Positions 1-9,255 are shown, numbered from the stretch's first letter. The stretch is 47,109 nucleotides of DNA from an uncultured Verrucomicrobiota bacterium (GCA_903842505.1 CAIMMI010000126.1:1-47109), one strand, 5' to 3'. Translations and numbers: made by a program. Notes: generated from the letters alone by a model not told the origin.

Positions 1-480
1 ATTTCTCATGACTTGGCCTGTTAATACAACGCCCACGAAACCGCGCTCAATGACAGAAGCTGCCGCCAAAATCTTTCCCGCACTATCCAAAAAGGCGAAA
101 TTGTTCAAGACAAGCTGCAGTGGCCACTCTGCCTCATGATGCTGCTTCGCATCAACACACGTTAGCTCTTTCTTTACCTGTTTGTCGAGCTGCTCCATGA
201 AATACACCCGCAGCTCCTTTGCACTTTGGTGAACAATGTGGCCTGCTGGGTTGAATAGCTCGGCATTCTTCCAGACCTGTTCCACATCCCGTGCCACGCG
301 CTCAACCCAGGAATCTGAGTTTTTAGTATCGCGGTAGAATCCGAGCTCCAGCGAACTCAGAATTGTTCTTAGATCTATTGGGTCCGTCACCTGTGTCGTT
401 GATCTTGACGCGTCAGATTGAATACCAGCGGATAAACGGCGGGAAACAAGCTGAGAACTATACCTTTTCGAAGTAATCAT
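1..480 (-). CDS. Partial gene of unknown function, runs off left edge
   Basis: Reading the minus strand from the ATG at 478-480 gives 160 uninterrupted codons to the edge of the window, so the C-terminal part is missing. An in-frame ATG at 496-498 would add six residues, and an in-frame stop lies at 547-549. The product begins MITSKRYSSQLVSRR, is hydrophilic and mixed alpha/beta in character, and contains no motif I recognise. I counted 238 G+C in 480 bases (49.6%), clearly lower than the GC-rich genes that follow, and codon choice is correspondingly AT-tolerant. This suggests foreign origin or a different genomic context. The gene may overlap the end of an upstream reading frame that stops at 458. 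Coding status is likely; function is unknown. Confidence 0.6.
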   Translation of the reverse strand, partial: MITSKRYSSQLVSRRLSAGIQSDASRSTTQVTDPIDLRTILSSLELGFYRDTKNSDSWVERVARDVEQVWKNAELFNPAGHIVHQSAKELRVYFMEQLDKQVKKELTCVDAKQHHEAEWPLQLVLNNFAFLDSAGKILAAASVIERGFVGVVLTGQVMRN

Positions 481-556
481 CGAGCCCGCCACTTTCATCC
501 GCTCTCGGATCCACAGCAGATTCAAAGAAACTTCCGCCCTTTCGCTTAATCAGGTC
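458..556 (-). pseudogene. Possible C-terminal remnant of a truncated upstream gene
   Basis: A minus-strand frame ending at a TAG at 458-460 encodes a coding-like tail of about 31 residues (LIKRKGGSFFESAVDPR, then ...DDYFEKV) with the same low-G+C codon style as the partial gene it overlaps by 23 nt. Upstream of about position 556 the same frame runs into GC-rich, repeat-containing DNA and no longer looks like protein. The simplest reading is an operon in which the first gene has lost everything but its tail, through a rearrangement or an assembly join near 550-560. No start codon can be assigned. The boundary is my estimate. Confidence 0.3.
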
Positions 557-750
557 GCGAAGTCGGCAAGGGTGAGGAAGATCGCGATGGGTGCGCTTTT
601 GGAGGTTGAATGGATTCTGTCGCCCCATCCGGGGTGGGTTGCCTTCAACGTGCGCACCCACGCGATGACGCCGTGGGCTAACGTCTTTCGGTCCTCCGGG
701 CCTTGGGCGTTTTTCGATTCTGATTCCGATACCGACTCTGATGCCGGTGG

Positions 751-822
751 AACGGCTCGACGTCTCGCCCCACCGGAGAGGAAGAAGGAGCGGAATGGCT
801 CGATGGAGGTCTCGCCCCACCG
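751..822 (-). repeat. Two direct copies of the CTCGCCCCACC repeat arm
   Basis: The segments 751-775 and 794-822 both read GGCTCGA...TCTCGCCCCACCG, with short internal differences. Read on the minus strand they are GGTGGGGCGAGAC...TCGAGCC. This matches the left arm of the hairpin elements at 9304, 10487 and 12641. The characteristic right arm (TCGTGAGGACACTCGCCC) is not present nearby, so these look like partial or degenerate copies in the opposite orientation. Confidence 0.6.
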
Positions 823-829
823 CGGTGTC

Positions 830-854
830 TTGAAACTTGAATCTTCAAACTTGG
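830..854. repeat. TTGAAGATTCAAGTTT repeat core, left copy
   Basis: The minus strand here contains TTGAAGATTCAAGTTT, a 16-base string found exactly again at 47051-47066 near the right end of the window. TTGAA-GA-TTCAA can fold into a small hairpin. In both places a GCCCCACC-type arm is close by, which suggests the two belong to one composite repeat family. Confidence 0.55.
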
Positions 855-976
855 CACTCCCTCTCGCCTTTCTTTCCCTCGCCAATCGGGTGGTCCGGGG
901 CCACCTTTCGGTGTCCCCGATTCGGCGTCTGGTGGCGTCGTCCGGGGAGGAACGATCCACACGGGAAGATTGAGCG

Positions 977-3900
977 ATGATACAGTCCCAGAAGCAGGAT
1001 TTCCGGTCGGCGCGGCGCCAGGGGGCGCGCCTGGCGTTTGGCGTGTGGATGGCGGTGCAGGCGGCGCTGGGCGCGGGAGCGCCGGCATCGGACAAGGTCG
1101 ACTTCAACCGGGATGTGCGCCGGGTGCTTTCGGAGAACTGCTTCAGTTGCCATGGGCCGGATTCGAAGCCGCGCAAGGGTGGCGGCAAGGTGATGCGGCT
1201 CGATCTGGCGGAGAGCGCGTACGCCGATCATGGCGGGATGCGTGCGATCGTCCCGGGCAAGCCGGACCAGAGCGAGGCGTTGCGCCGGATGACGACGAAG
1301 GATCCGGACGACCTGATGCCGCCGCCGGACTCGGGAAAGAAGCTGACGGCGGAGGAGATCGCGCTGCTGCGTCGGTGGGTGGAGCAGGGCGCTCCGTATG
1401 CGCGTCACTGGGCTTACGTGAAACCGGTCCGGCCCGTGGTGCCGGAGGTGAAGGACAAGGGGTGGGTGCGGAACCCGGTGGATGCCTTCATCGCGGAACG
1501 GTTGGAGCGCGATGGGCTGAAGCACGAGGTCGAGGTGGATCGGACGGCCTTGATCCGGCGGTTGGCGCTGGACCTGACCGGGTTGCCGCCGACGCCGGCC
1601 GAGCTGGATGCCTTCCTCACCGACCAGGAGCCAGGCGCATACGAGCGGTTGGTGGACCGGTTCCTGAAGAAAGAGGCTTATGGCGAGCATTGGGCGCGGC
1701 TGTGGCTCGACCTCGCGCGCTATGCGGATTCGGCCGGTTACGCCGATGATCCGGGTCGCACGATCTGGGCGTATCGCGACTACGTGATCCGGTCGATCAA
1801 CGCGAACAAGCCCTACGACCGGTTCACGCTGGAGCAGCTGGCGGGGGATCTCCTGCCCGATGCGGGTGACGAGGAGATGGTGGCGACGGCGTTCCATCGG
1901 AACACGCAGACGAACAACGAAGGCGGCACGAGCGACGAGGAATTCCGGAACGTGGCCGTGGTGGATCGGGTGAACACGACGATGGCCGTCTGGATGGGGA
2001 CGACGATGGCCTGCGCGCAGTGTCACACCCACAAGTACGATCCGATCTCGCAGGAGGATTATTTCAAGGTGTTCGCGGTGTTCAACAGCACGGCGGATGC
2101 GGATCGCGGGGATGAATCGCCGGTGCACGCGCTGTACACGCCGGAGCAGAAGCTCCAGCTCAAGCAGTGGAAGGGCGGGATCGCCCGATTGGAGACGACC
2201 CTGCAGACGCCGACGCCGGAGCTCGAACAGGAGCAGGCGGCGTGGGAGAAGTCGCTGGCGACGGATCTCGCGTGGGAGCCGATGCCGCTGTCGGCAGTGA
2301 AGTCCAAGTCGGGTGCGGCGACGCAGAACGACGCCGAGGGATCGGTGCGGATCGAGCGCGGCGGCAAGACGGACACGTACACGCTGGAGGCCCCGACGCG
2401 TTTGCTGGAGTCGGTGACGGCCGTTCGGTTGGAAGTGTTGCCGCAAGACGGACCGCCGGTGCGGGGCGTGGGGCATGCAGATGGGAGCTTTGTGGTGACG
2501 GGCGTTCGCGGAGCGACGGTTCCGCCCGCTTCGGCGTTGCCGGTGGCGCGGTTCGTCCGCGTGGAATTGCCGGGCAAGGAGAAGATCCTGTCGTTGGCCG
2601 AGGTTCAGGTCTTCCGCGGAACCAACAACATCGCGCCGGGCGGCGTGGCGAGCCAGAGCACGACCGACTATGACGCTCAGGCCTCGCGGGCGATCGATGG
2701 CAACACGGACGGCCATTTCGAGAAGACCAAGTCGACGACCCACACGGCGGTCTCGAAGGATGACCCGTGGTGGGAAGTCGATCTCCAGTCGGCGCAGCCG
2801 GTCAGCCGCGTGGTGTTGTGGAATCGGACGGACGGGGCCGGCGAACGGCTCTCCGGTTACCGGTTGGTGCTGCTGGACGAGAACCGCGTGAAGGTCTGGG
2901 AGCAGGCGCCGATCACCAAGGCGCCTTCGCCGAGTTCCGAGTTCCGCACGGACGGAGAACGTTCGATCCGCTTTGCGGCGGCGGTGGCGGACTTCGCCGA
3001 GAAGGGCTTTCCGGCGGCAACGGTCCTCGACAACAAGGATCCGAAGAACCGTGGCTGGGCGGTTGGTCCCAAGTTGGGCGAGCCGCATCAGCTGACGCTG
3101 TTCCCGGAGACTCCGGTGAGCCTTGGGGCGGGGACGAACCTCGTGCTGACGGTCGAACAGGATTCGAAGTTCGAGTACGCGACGATCGGGCGCGTGCGGT
3201 TGTCGAAGTCATCGGATCCCCGCGCGGCGGAGTTCGCGCGGGTGCCGTCGTCGATCCTGGCGTTGCTGCGGATGGATCCGGCGCGTCGGACGGAGGCGGA
3301 CAAGGCGGAGATCCGGCGGCATTTCGTGTCGATTGCGCCGTCGTTGCAACGCGAGCGCGAGCAGTTGGCGCGGCTGAAGAAGAGCGTCGACGAGACAAAG
3401 CCGGTGACGACGGTGCCGGTGTTCCGGGAGTTGGCGAACGAGCAGCGTCGGAAGACTCACATCCAGAGGCGGGGCAACTACCTCGAGCTGGACCGGCAGG
3501 TGAGCGAGGGGTTGCCGGAGACGTTCCACGCGGCCCCGGCGGACGTGCCGGTGGACCGGCTGTTGCTGGCGCAATGGCTGGTGTCGCCGGAGAACCCGCT
3601 CACGGCGCGGGTCGAGGTGAACCGGCTTTGGGAAACGCTCTTTGGCGTCGGGTTGGTGCGGACGGCGGAGGAGTTTGGGTCGCAGGGAGAATTGCCGTCG
3701 CATCCCGAACTGCTCGACTGGCTGGCGGTGGAGTTCATGGAGAAGAAGTGGGATGTGAACCACATGATCCGGCTGATGGTGACCTCGGCGGCGTATCGCC
3801 AGTCGTCGCGGGTGACGCGGGAGTTGGCGGCGATGGATCCGGACAACCGGTTGCTGGCGCGCGGGCCGCGGTTCCGCCTGTCGGCGGAGATGATCCGGGA

Positions 3901-4495
3901 TCAGGCGCTGGCGGTGGCCGGCCTGTTGAGCCCGAAGATGTATGGTCCGCCGGTGCGGCCGCCCCAGCCGAAGCTCGGATTGAGTGCGGCGTTTGGCAGC
4001 GGGACGGACTGGGAGACCAGCGCGGGCGAAGACCGGTATCGTCGGGCGCTCTACACCACGTGGCGGCGGTCGAATCCGTATCCGTCGATGACGACGTTTG
4101 ACGCGCCGAACCGCGAGGTTTGCCAGGTGCGGCGTGAACGTTCGAACACCCCGTTGCAGGCGTTGGTGACCTTGAACGACCCGGTTTACATGGAGGCTGC
4201 GCAGGCCTTGGCGCGGCGACTGGTGGCGGCCGGTGGCAGCACGCCGGCGGAACGGATCCGGTTCGGCTACCGGGTCTGCCTGAGCCGGAATCCATCCGAG
4301 GACGAACTGAATCGTCTGACCGGGTTCCATGCGAAGTCGGTCGAGCGATTCCGGGCAGATCCGGCGAAGGCAAAGGACGTGGCGACCCAACCGTTGGGAG
4401 CGGCCCCGGCCGGGGTCGACATCGCGGAACTCGCCGCGTGGACGATGGTGGGCAACGTGCTGCTCAATCTCGACGAGATGCTGATGAAGCGCTGA
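977..4495 (+). CDS. DUF1549/DUF1553 protein with planctomycete cytochrome c domain and discoidin-like insert
   Basis: This is a 1172-residue secreted protein. After an N-terminal hydrophobic stretch (about residues 14-36) comes a planctomycete-type cytochrome c domain with heme motif CFSCH at about 55-59. The DUF1549 region covers roughly 160-370 and ends with CAQCHTHKYDP at about 346, typical of this family. A middle section has an F5/8 (discoidin)-like module at about 550-665 (YDAQASRAIDGNTDG, WWEVDL). The DUF1553 region occupies about 845-1120. Proteins of this build are expanded in Planctomycetota and Verrucomicrobiota and nearly always precede a DUF1501 gene, as here (16-nt gap). Their biochemical role is unproven; a redox step in extracytoplasmic polysaccharide metabolism is commonly suspected. 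The ATG at 977 is the first start giving a signal-like N-terminus. Confidence 0.93.
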   Translation: MIQSQKQDFRSARRQGARLAFGVWMAVQAALGAGAPASDKVDFNRDVRRVLSENCFSCHGPDSKPRKGGGKVMRLDLAESAYADHGGMRAIVPGKPDQSEALRRMTTKDPDDLMPPPDSGKKLTAEEIALLRRWVEQGAPYARHWAYVKPVRPVVPEVKDKGWVRNPVDAFIAERLERDGLKHEVEVDRTALIRRLALDLTGLPPTPAELDAFLTDQEPGAYERLVDRFLKKEAYGEHWARLWLDLARYADSAGYADDPGRTIWAYRDYVIRSINANKPYDRFTLEQLAGDLLPDAGDEEMVATAFHRNTQTNNEGGTSDEEFRNVAVVDRVNTTMAVWMGTTMACAQCHTHKYDPISQEDYFKVFAVFNSTADADRGDESPVHALYTPEQKLQLKQWKGGIARLETTLQTPTPELEQEQAAWEKSLATDLAWEPMPLSAVKSKSGAATQNDAEGSVRIERGGKTDTYTLEAPTRLLESVTAVRLEVLPQDGPPVRGVGHADGSFVVTGVRGATVPPASALPVARFVRVELPGKEKILSLAEVQVFRGTNNIAPGGVASQSTTDYDAQASRAIDGNTDGHFEKTKSTTHTAVSKDDPWWEVDLQSAQPVSRVVLWNRTDGAGERLSGYRLVLLDENRVKVWEQAPITKAPSPSSEFRTDGERSIRFAAAVADFAEKGFPAATVLDNKDPKNRGWAVGPKLGEPHQLTLFPETPVSLGAGTNLVLTVEQDSKFEYATIGRVRLSKSSDPRAAEFARVPSSILALLRMDPARRTEADKAEIRRHFVSIAPSLQREREQLARLKKSVDETKPVTTVPVFRELANEQRRKTHIQRRGNYLELDRQVSEGLPETFHAAPADVPVDRLLLAQWLVSPENPLTARVEVNRLWETLFGVGLVRTAEEFGSQGELPSHPELLDWLAVEFMEKKWDVNHMIRLMVTSAAYRQSSRVTRELAAMDPDNRLLARGPRFRLSAEMIRDQALAVAGLLSPKMYGPPVRPPQPKLGLSAAFGSGTDWETSAGEDRYRRALYTTWRRSNPYPSMTTFDAPNREVCQVRRERSNTPLQALVTLNDPVYMEAAQALARRLVAAGGSTPAERIRFGYRVCLSRNPSEDELNRLTGFHAKSVERFRADPAKAKDVATQPLGAAPAGVDIAELAAWTMVGNVLLNLDEMLMKR

Positions 4496-4511
4496 GGAAC
4501 GAAGGAACCGA

Positions 4512-5972
4512 ATGAATCCACGACTCGAACAGTTGCAGAACCTCACCCGGCGCCATTTTCTCGGGAAGACGGCGCACGGCATTGGCGCGGTGGCGCTGGC
4601 GTCGATGATGCGAGGTCAGACCTTGGGAGCGGACCTGCCCACGCCGTCGCCGACCGATCCGTTGGCGCCGCGGATGCCGCAGTTCGCGGGCAAGGCGAAG
4701 CGGGTAATCTACCTGCACCTGACTGGTTCGCCGCCGCACCTGGACCTTTACGACTACAAACCCGAGTTGGTGAAGCGGAACGGGCAGGATTGCCCGGATG
4801 CGTTCCTCAAGGGGAAGCGGTTCGCCTTCACGTCGGGTGTTCCCAAGCTTCTCGGAACGCCGCGGAAATTTGCGCAGTACGGGCAGGGCGGGGTGTGGCT
4901 TTCGGATGCCATCCCCCACCTGCATTCAGTGGCGGACGAGTTGTGCGTAATCCGGTCGATGACGACCGACCAGTTCAATCACGCGCCGGCGGAGTTGCTG
5001 GTGTACACGGGATCGCCGCGGCCGGGTCGGCCATCGATCGGTTCGTGGGTGACGTACGGCTTGGGTTCGGAGAACCAGAACCTGCCGGGGTTTGTGGTGT
5101 TGATCTCGAGCGGGGTGCAGCCGAATGGCGGGCGCAATTCGTTCGGCAGCGGTTTCCTGCCATCGGTTTATCAGGGTGTTCAATGCCGTTCGAAGGGCGA
5201 TCCGGTGCTGTACGCGTCCGATCCTCAGGGGATGGATCGTGAGACGCGCCGGATGAGCCTGGACGTGTTGAAGGACCTGAACGAGATGCAGCAGCGCGAG
5301 CTTGGGCATCCCGAGACGGCAACGCGGATCGCCCAGTACGAACTGGCATTCCGCATGCAGGCGTCGGTGCCGGAAGTCATGGATATCGGCCGGGAATCCG
5401 CGGCGACATTGGAGGCCTACGGAGCGAAGCCCGGGGATTCGAGTTTTGCGAACAACTGTCTCCTTGCGCGCCGACTGGTGGAGCAGGGCGTGCGGTATGT
5501 GCAGTTGTTTGATTGGGGCTGGGACTTCCACGGCACGGGTCCGGGCGAGGACATCCGCGATGGCCTGACCAACAAGTGCGCGACGATGGATCGGCCGGTG
5601 GCGGCGTTGCTGAAGGATCTTCGTCAGCGTGGGATGCTCGACGAGACGTTGGTGGTGCTCGGGGGAGAATTTGGGCGCACGCCGTTCCGCGAGGGACGCA
5701 CGGCCAAGGGCGACATCCTCGGCCGGGATCATTTCCCGGACTGCTATTCGATGGTGGTTGCCGGCGGTGGCATCCGGGGCGGCATGATGTACGGCGAGTC
5801 GGATGAACTCGGGTTCAGTCCGGCGGAGAACAAGGTCAACGTCCATGACCTCCAGGCCACGCTGCTGCACGCGCTCGGGTTCAACCACGAGCGGTTGACC
5901 TATCGGTTCCAGGGACGGGACTACCGCCTGACGGACATCCACGGCGAGGTGATCCGGGGCATCCTGACCTAG
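4512..5972 (+). CDS. DUF1501 protein, Tat-exported, sulfatase-like fold
   Basis: This 486-residue protein has a twin-arginine-type signal (LTRRHFLGKTAHGIGAVAL, residues 12-30) and the full length of the DUF1501 family. That family is related to the alkaline phosphatase/sulfatase superfamily. Family landmarks include HLTGSPPHLDLYDYKPEL near the N-terminus, MTTDQFNHAPAE in the middle, LGGEFGRTPF and GRDHFPDCYS towards the C-terminus, and a final HALGFNHERLTYRFQGRDYRLTD. It starts 16 nt after the cytochrome gene, with AAGGAA at about 4503 as a ribosome site, so the two form an operon. The pair probably acts together outside the cytoplasm. The substrate is unknown, and no catalytic activity can be read from the sequence. 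Confidence 0.93.
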   Translation: MNPRLEQLQNLTRRHFLGKTAHGIGAVALASMMRGQTLGADLPTPSPTDPLAPRMPQFAGKAKRVIYLHLTGSPPHLDLYDYKPELVKRNGQDCPDAFLKGKRFAFTSGVPKLLGTPRKFAQYGQGGVWLSDAIPHLHSVADELCVIRSMTTDQFNHAPAELLVYTGSPRPGRPSIGSWVTYGLGSENQNLPGFVVLISSGVQPNGGRNSFGSGFLPSVYQGVQCRSKGDPVLYASDPQGMDRETRRMSLDVLKDLNEMQQRELGHPETATRIAQYELAFRMQASVPEVMDIGRESAATLEAYGAKPGDSSFANNCLLARRLVEQGVRYVQLFDWGWDFHGTGPGEDIRDGLTNKCATMDRPVAALLKDLRQRGMLDETLVVLGGEFGRTPFREGRTAKGDILGRDHFPDCYSMVVAGGGIRGGMMYGESDELGFSPAENKVNVHDLQATLLHALGFNHERLTYRFQGRDYRLTDIHGEVIRGILT

Positions 5973-5980
5973 GCTGGGGA

Positions 5981-6688
5981 TCAGGCGAGGATCTGCTTTC
6001 GTTCGGTGGGCGAGAGTTCGCGCCAGGTACCCGCGGCGAGGTTGCCGAGTGGGAACTGGCCGATGCGGACGCGGAGCAGTCGGAGTGTTGGATGACCGAT
6101 GGCGGCGGTCATGCGTCGGACCTGGCGGTTGCGGCCTTCGATGAGTTCGAGTTCGACCCAGCAGTCGGGGACGTTCTTGCGAAAGCGGATGGGCGGATCG
6201 CGAGGGGCGACGACAGGCTGGGGATCGAGGAGCGAGACTCGGCATGGCCGGGTGCGGTAATCCTGGATGGTGACACCCGCGGCGAGCTTCTGGAGGGATT
6301 CCGGGGTGGGGATCCGTTCGACCTGGGCCCAGTACGTGCGGGGGTGGCCGCGCTCGGGATCGAGCAGGCGGGTATTCAGGCCGGGTTCATCGCTGAGCAG
6401 GAGCAGGCCCTCGGAGTCGGCATCGAGTCGGCCGAGGGCGTAGACGTGGGGTGGAAGACCGAACCCGGCGAGGGGACGGTTGGGCGAACCGTCGGGGGTG
6501 AACTGGCTGAGGACACCGTACGGTTTGTGGAAGGCGACCAGCACGTCGGGAGGAGAGCGGAACAGCAGGGTGGGCGGGAAGCGGGAAGTGTGGCTGTGCG
6601 TCTCATGGGATCCATGAAGGAATTGCGGGTGGCGGACGGGTGCAGAGCCGAGTCGCCGTTTGCCGGGATGGAGAACGCCGGGCAACAT
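5981..6688 (-). CDS. rluE: 23S rRNA pseudouridine synthase, RluE-like
   Basis: This RsuA/RluE-family pseudouridine synthase isomerises a uridine in 23S rRNA (position 2457 in E. coli for RluE). The match runs along the whole protein: [14 protein letters not shown] at the start of the domain, the catalytic-Asp motif [16 protein letters not shown], the RluE-typical [16 protein letters not shown], and [20 protein letters not shown]. There is no N-terminal S4 domain, as in RluE. The frame is open to 6799, but that longer version would cover the adenine deaminase ribosome site and has an unstructured N-terminus. The ATG at 6688 (235 residues) is the best compromise, although the true start could be still closer to the domain. 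It converges with the DUF1501 gene, 8 nt apart. Confidence 0.88.
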   Translation of the reverse strand: MLPGVLHPGKRRLGSAPVRHPQFLHGSHETHSHTSRFPPTLLFRSPPDVLVAFHKPYGVLSQFTPDGSPNRPLAGFGLPPHVYALGRLDADSEGLLLLSDEPGLNTRLLDPERGHPRTYWAQVERIPTPESLQKLAAGVTIQDYRTRPCRVSLLDPQPVVAPRDPPIRFRKNVPDCWVELELIEGRNRQVRRMTAAIGHPTLRLLRVRIGQFPLGNLAAGTWRELSPTERKQILA

Positions 6689-6724
6689 CGCCCAAACGAC
6701 CGGTTCCGGTCCGGCGACTGATTC

Positions 6725-6730
6725 GGAGGA
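6725..6730 (+). promoter_or_regulatory. Strong Shine-Dalgarno deciding the adenine deaminase start
   Basis: GGAGGA lies 5 nt before the ATG at 6736. Open frame extends upstream to 6640, but this site and the family alignment both favour 6736. It is one of few strong Shine-Dalgarno sequences in the window. Confidence 0.7.
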
Positions 6731-6735
6731 CGCGC

Positions 6736-8541
6736 ATGATTGATCGATTTTCGGTGGCCCCGTTGTGGCAGATGACCCGTCGGTTGGCGGCGGTGGCATC
6801 CGGTCGCGAATGTCCGGATCTGGTGATCACCGGTGCCCGGGTGTTGTCGACCTACACCGAGCGCATTCTGGCTCATCGGGAGGTCTGGATCGTGGGAGGA
6901 CGCATTGCGGCGGTGAAGGCGGCGGGCGAGGCGAAGCGCCTGGGACTTGGAGCGCCCGTCTATGATGCGCAAGGCGGGATCCTGGCACCCGGCTTGGTGG
7001 ATCCGCACGTGCACATCGAGTCGTCGATGATGACGGCTTGTGCGTATGCGGAGGCGGCGCTGCTGAACGGCACGACGACCCTTTTCTGTGACAGCCACGA
7101 GATCGGGAACGTATGTGATGCGGCAGGAATCGAGTGGATGCTCGAGGATGCCCGGCGTGCGCCGTTGAACATCTTTCTCACGGTGCCGAGCACGGTGCCG
7201 GCAACGAATCCGGGCCTGGAGACGGCTGGGGGTGACCTGACGCCGGGGAAGGTCGGGGCCCTGTTTGACCGGTGGCCGGAGGCGGTGGCGTTGGGTGAGA
7301 AGATGGATTTCATCCCGGTGGCATTGGGGGACGAGCGGAGCCACGGGGTGTTGGCGGAGGCGTTGAAGCGAGGGCGTCCGGTCTGTGGTCATGTCTATGG
7401 GCGTGAGTTCGTGGCGGCGTATGCGGCCAGTGGTGTGACCGACACCCACGAGGCGATCGACCGGGATATTGCAGACGACTTCCTTGAGGCAGGCCTGTGG
7501 GTCTTCCTGCGGGGAGGCAATCCGTCGACCCCTTGGCATTCGTTGCCCCAGGCGATCCGGGCGGTGACCGAACTGGGGGCGCATCCCAAACGGGTGTGCG
7601 TCTGCACGGATGACCGGGATGCAGACGACCTTTTCCTGTTTGGATTGGACTGGGTGGTCCGGGAGGCGGTGGTGGCGGGAGTCCGGCCAGCGACGGCGTG
7701 GAGCATGGGGTCATTGCATCCGGCGACGCGCTACGGGATGGATTCGGAGATCGGGGCGTTGGGGCACTCGCGTCGGGCGGATCTGGTGCTTCTGGATGAC
7801 AGCCTGCGGGTCCAGAACACGTGGTATGGTGGGCATTTGATGGTGGAGAACCGACGGGTGACCTCGGCGCTGGGGCGTCAGTTGGAAACGGGTCGGTACG
7901 TGTATCCGCCGGCGGCCTACCAGACGGTGCGCGTTCCAGCCGGGGTTCCGCTGGTGCCGGAGTTGCCGTCGAAGCCGTGCGTGGCCAACGTGATCCGGGT
8001 GGCGTTACCGGGCATCCTGACGTTCCACGAACGGTTGCGACTTCAGGGAGAGGCCACGTGGGAGGCGGTCTTTGCGGGTCGGGACCTGTGCTTTGTGAGC
8101 GTGGTGGAGCGGCATGGCGGCACCGGGCGGGTAGGCCACGGATTGCTGCAGGGATTGGGGCTGCGATCGGGCGCCGTGGGCAGTTCGGTGGGGCACGACG
8201 CGCACAACCTGATCCTGGCGGGAACGAACGAGCGGGACCTCCAGGTCGCGCTGGAGGCGTTGAAGGAAAGCCAGGGCGGGGTGGTGGTGGTGGACGACGG
8301 GCAGATCAAGGCGCACTTGAAGTTGCCGGTGGCGGGCTTGCTGTCGGACCAACCGGCCCAGCGGGTGCGCGAAGAGACGATGGCCTTGAAGCGGGCGTGG
8401 GATGCGACGGGGTGCATCCTGCCTTACATGGGATTCAATCTGATCCCGCTGTCCGTGATCCCGGAGTTGCGGATCACCGATCGGGGACTGGTGCATGTGC
8501 ACCGGATGGAGGTGATCCCGCTGTTTGAGGCAGAGGGGTAA
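6736..8541 (+). CDS. ade: Adenine deaminase
   Basis: This amidohydrolase converts adenine to hypoxanthine and ammonia in purine salvage; it is a cytoplasmic metalloenzyme. The 601-residue length is normal for the family. The metal-binding HxH is in [13 protein letters not shown] (about residues 88-98). Further landmarks are [28 protein letters not shown] and [12 protein letters not shown]. The C-terminal adenine deaminase domain carries [13 protein letters not shown] and [19 protein letters not shown]. The start is fixed by GGAGGA at 6725. It is divergent from the rRNA pseudouridine synthase and convergent with the acyltransferase-like gene, 15 nt away. Nothing is missing from the active site as far as I can see. 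Confidence 0.95.
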   Translation: MIDRFSVAPLWQMTRRLAAVASGRECPDLVITGARVLSTYTERILAHREVWIVGGRIAAVKAAGEAKRLGLGAPVYDAQGGILAPGLVDPHVHIESSMMTACAYAEAALLNGTTTLFCDSHEIGNVCDAAGIEWMLEDARRAPLNIFLTVPSTVPATNPGLETAGGDLTPGKVGALFDRWPEAVALGEKMDFIPVALGDERSHGVLAEALKRGRPVCGHVYGREFVAAYAASGVTDTHEAIDRDIADDFLEAGLWVFLRGGNPSTPWHSLPQAIRAVTELGAHPKRVCVCTDDRDADDLFLFGLDWVVREAVVAGVRPATAWSMGSLHPATRYGMDSEIGALGHSRRADLVLLDDSLRVQNTWYGGHLMVENRRVTSALGRQLETGRYVYPPAAYQTVRVPAGVPLVPELPSKPCVANVIRVALPGILTFHERLRLQGEATWEAVFAGRDLCFVSVVERHGGTGRVGHGLLQGLGLRSGAVGSSVGHDAHNLILAGTNERDLQVALEALKESQGGVVVVDDGQIKAHLKLPVAGLLSDQPAQRVREETMALKRAWDATGCILPYMGFNLIPLSVIPELRITDRGLVHVHRMEVIPLFEAEG

Positions 8542-8556
8542 CGGAAGGCGGGGGAG

Positions 8557-9255
8557 TTACCGGGTGACTTCGCCGCGGATGCGGCGGACGGCTACTTCCT
8601 GGGTGGTGCGGGTCTTGGCGATCATGTTGTCGGGAAGGATGCCGCGCCAGCTGGTGTTGGGATAGACGAGGGCGCGGCGGCCGATGATCGAGCCGGGATT
8701 GAGGACCGAGTTGCAGCCGATCTCGGCGTGGTCGCCGATGAGGGCGCCGAACTTGCGGAGGCCGCTGTCGATGCAACGGCCGTCCATCTCGACCCAGATG
8801 TTCTCGCCGTTGAGCTTGAGATTGGAGAGCACGCAGCCGGCGCCGAGGTGGGCCTTGTGGCCGAGGATCGAGTCGCCGACATAGTTGAAGTGGGGGACCT
8901 GGGAGCCGTTGAAGAGAATCGAATGCTTCACCTCACAGGAGTTCCCAACGACGCAGTCATCGCCAATGATGACGTGTTCGCGGATGTAGGCGTTGTGGCG
9001 GATGCGGCAATTGCGCCCGATGATCGCGGGACCGACGATCATGGCACCATGTTCGACGACAGTGCCCTCCCCGATGAACACATCCACGCCGACATAGGCG
9101 GAGCCCTCCGTGCGGTGGTACTGGGCCGGGCGAAGGTTCTTGGCGAGGTAAGCCTTGAGACGCTTGAGCACGTCCCACGGAAACTCAACGCCCTCGAACA
9201 AGGCGGCGTGTTCGGTCTGGGATAGATCGAACAGATCGGAGGGGGTGTATAGCAT
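8557..9255 (-). CDS. Left-handed beta-helix acyltransferase-like protein
   Basis: This 232-residue protein is built mostly of hexapeptide repeats ([LIV]-G-x-x-x-x), for example VFIGEGTVVEHGAMIVGPAIIG, HVIIGDDCVVGNSC and ALIGDHAEIGCNSVLNPGSIIG (shown here with motif breaks). The whole N-terminal 45 residues precede the helix and resemble proteins annotated as UDP-N-acetylglucosamine pyrophosphorylase-related or GlmU C-terminal-like. There is no N-terminal nucleotidyltransferase domain. The likely role is acetyl or acyl transfer to a sugar nucleotide for envelope synthesis, but the acceptor cannot be inferred. The ATG at 9255 is used. The upstream gap contains the first full hairpin element. 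Confidence 0.75.
   Translation of the reverse strand: MLYTPSDLFDLSQTEHAALFEGVEFPWDVLKRLKAYLAKNLRPAQYHRTEGSAYVGVDVFIGEGTVVEHGAMIVGPAIIGRNCRIRHNAYIREHVIIGDDCVVGNSCEVKHSILFNGSQVPHFNYVGDSILGHKAHLGAGCVLSNLKLNGENIWVEMDGRCIDSGLRKFGALIGDHAEIGCNSVLNPGSIIGRRALVYPNTSWRGILPDNMIAKTRTTQEVAVRRIRGEVTR

Larger units (their letters stand above)
560..976. other. Intergenic region, no convincing gene
   Basis: Open frames on both strands here do not look like proteins. The stretch holds repeat arms at 751-822, a TTGAA-rich hairpin at 830-854, and a simple GATTC/GATAC-like run at about 717-740. An imperfect inverted repeat built on AATCGGG and CCCGATT lies at about 886-923, upstream of the cytochrome gene. Confidence 0.5.

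Noticed and set aside
572-973. 133-codon plus-strand frame before the cytochrome gene
   Set aside because: It translates the intergenic repeats, has no domain and no convincing ribosome site. Treated as spurious.
845-3088. 747-codon minus-strand open frame
   Set aside because: It lies antisense to the DUF1549/DUF1553 gene and is rich in Arg, His and Pro, as expected for the shadow of a GC-rich gene. No domain is seen.
3209-4582. 457-codon minus-strand open frame
   Set aside because: Antisense shadow of the same cytochrome gene, with the same Arg/His/Gln/Pro bias and no recognisable motif.
4926-6245. 439-codon minus-strand open frame
   Set aside because: Runs through DUF1501 and rluE in a shadow frame; no family signature.
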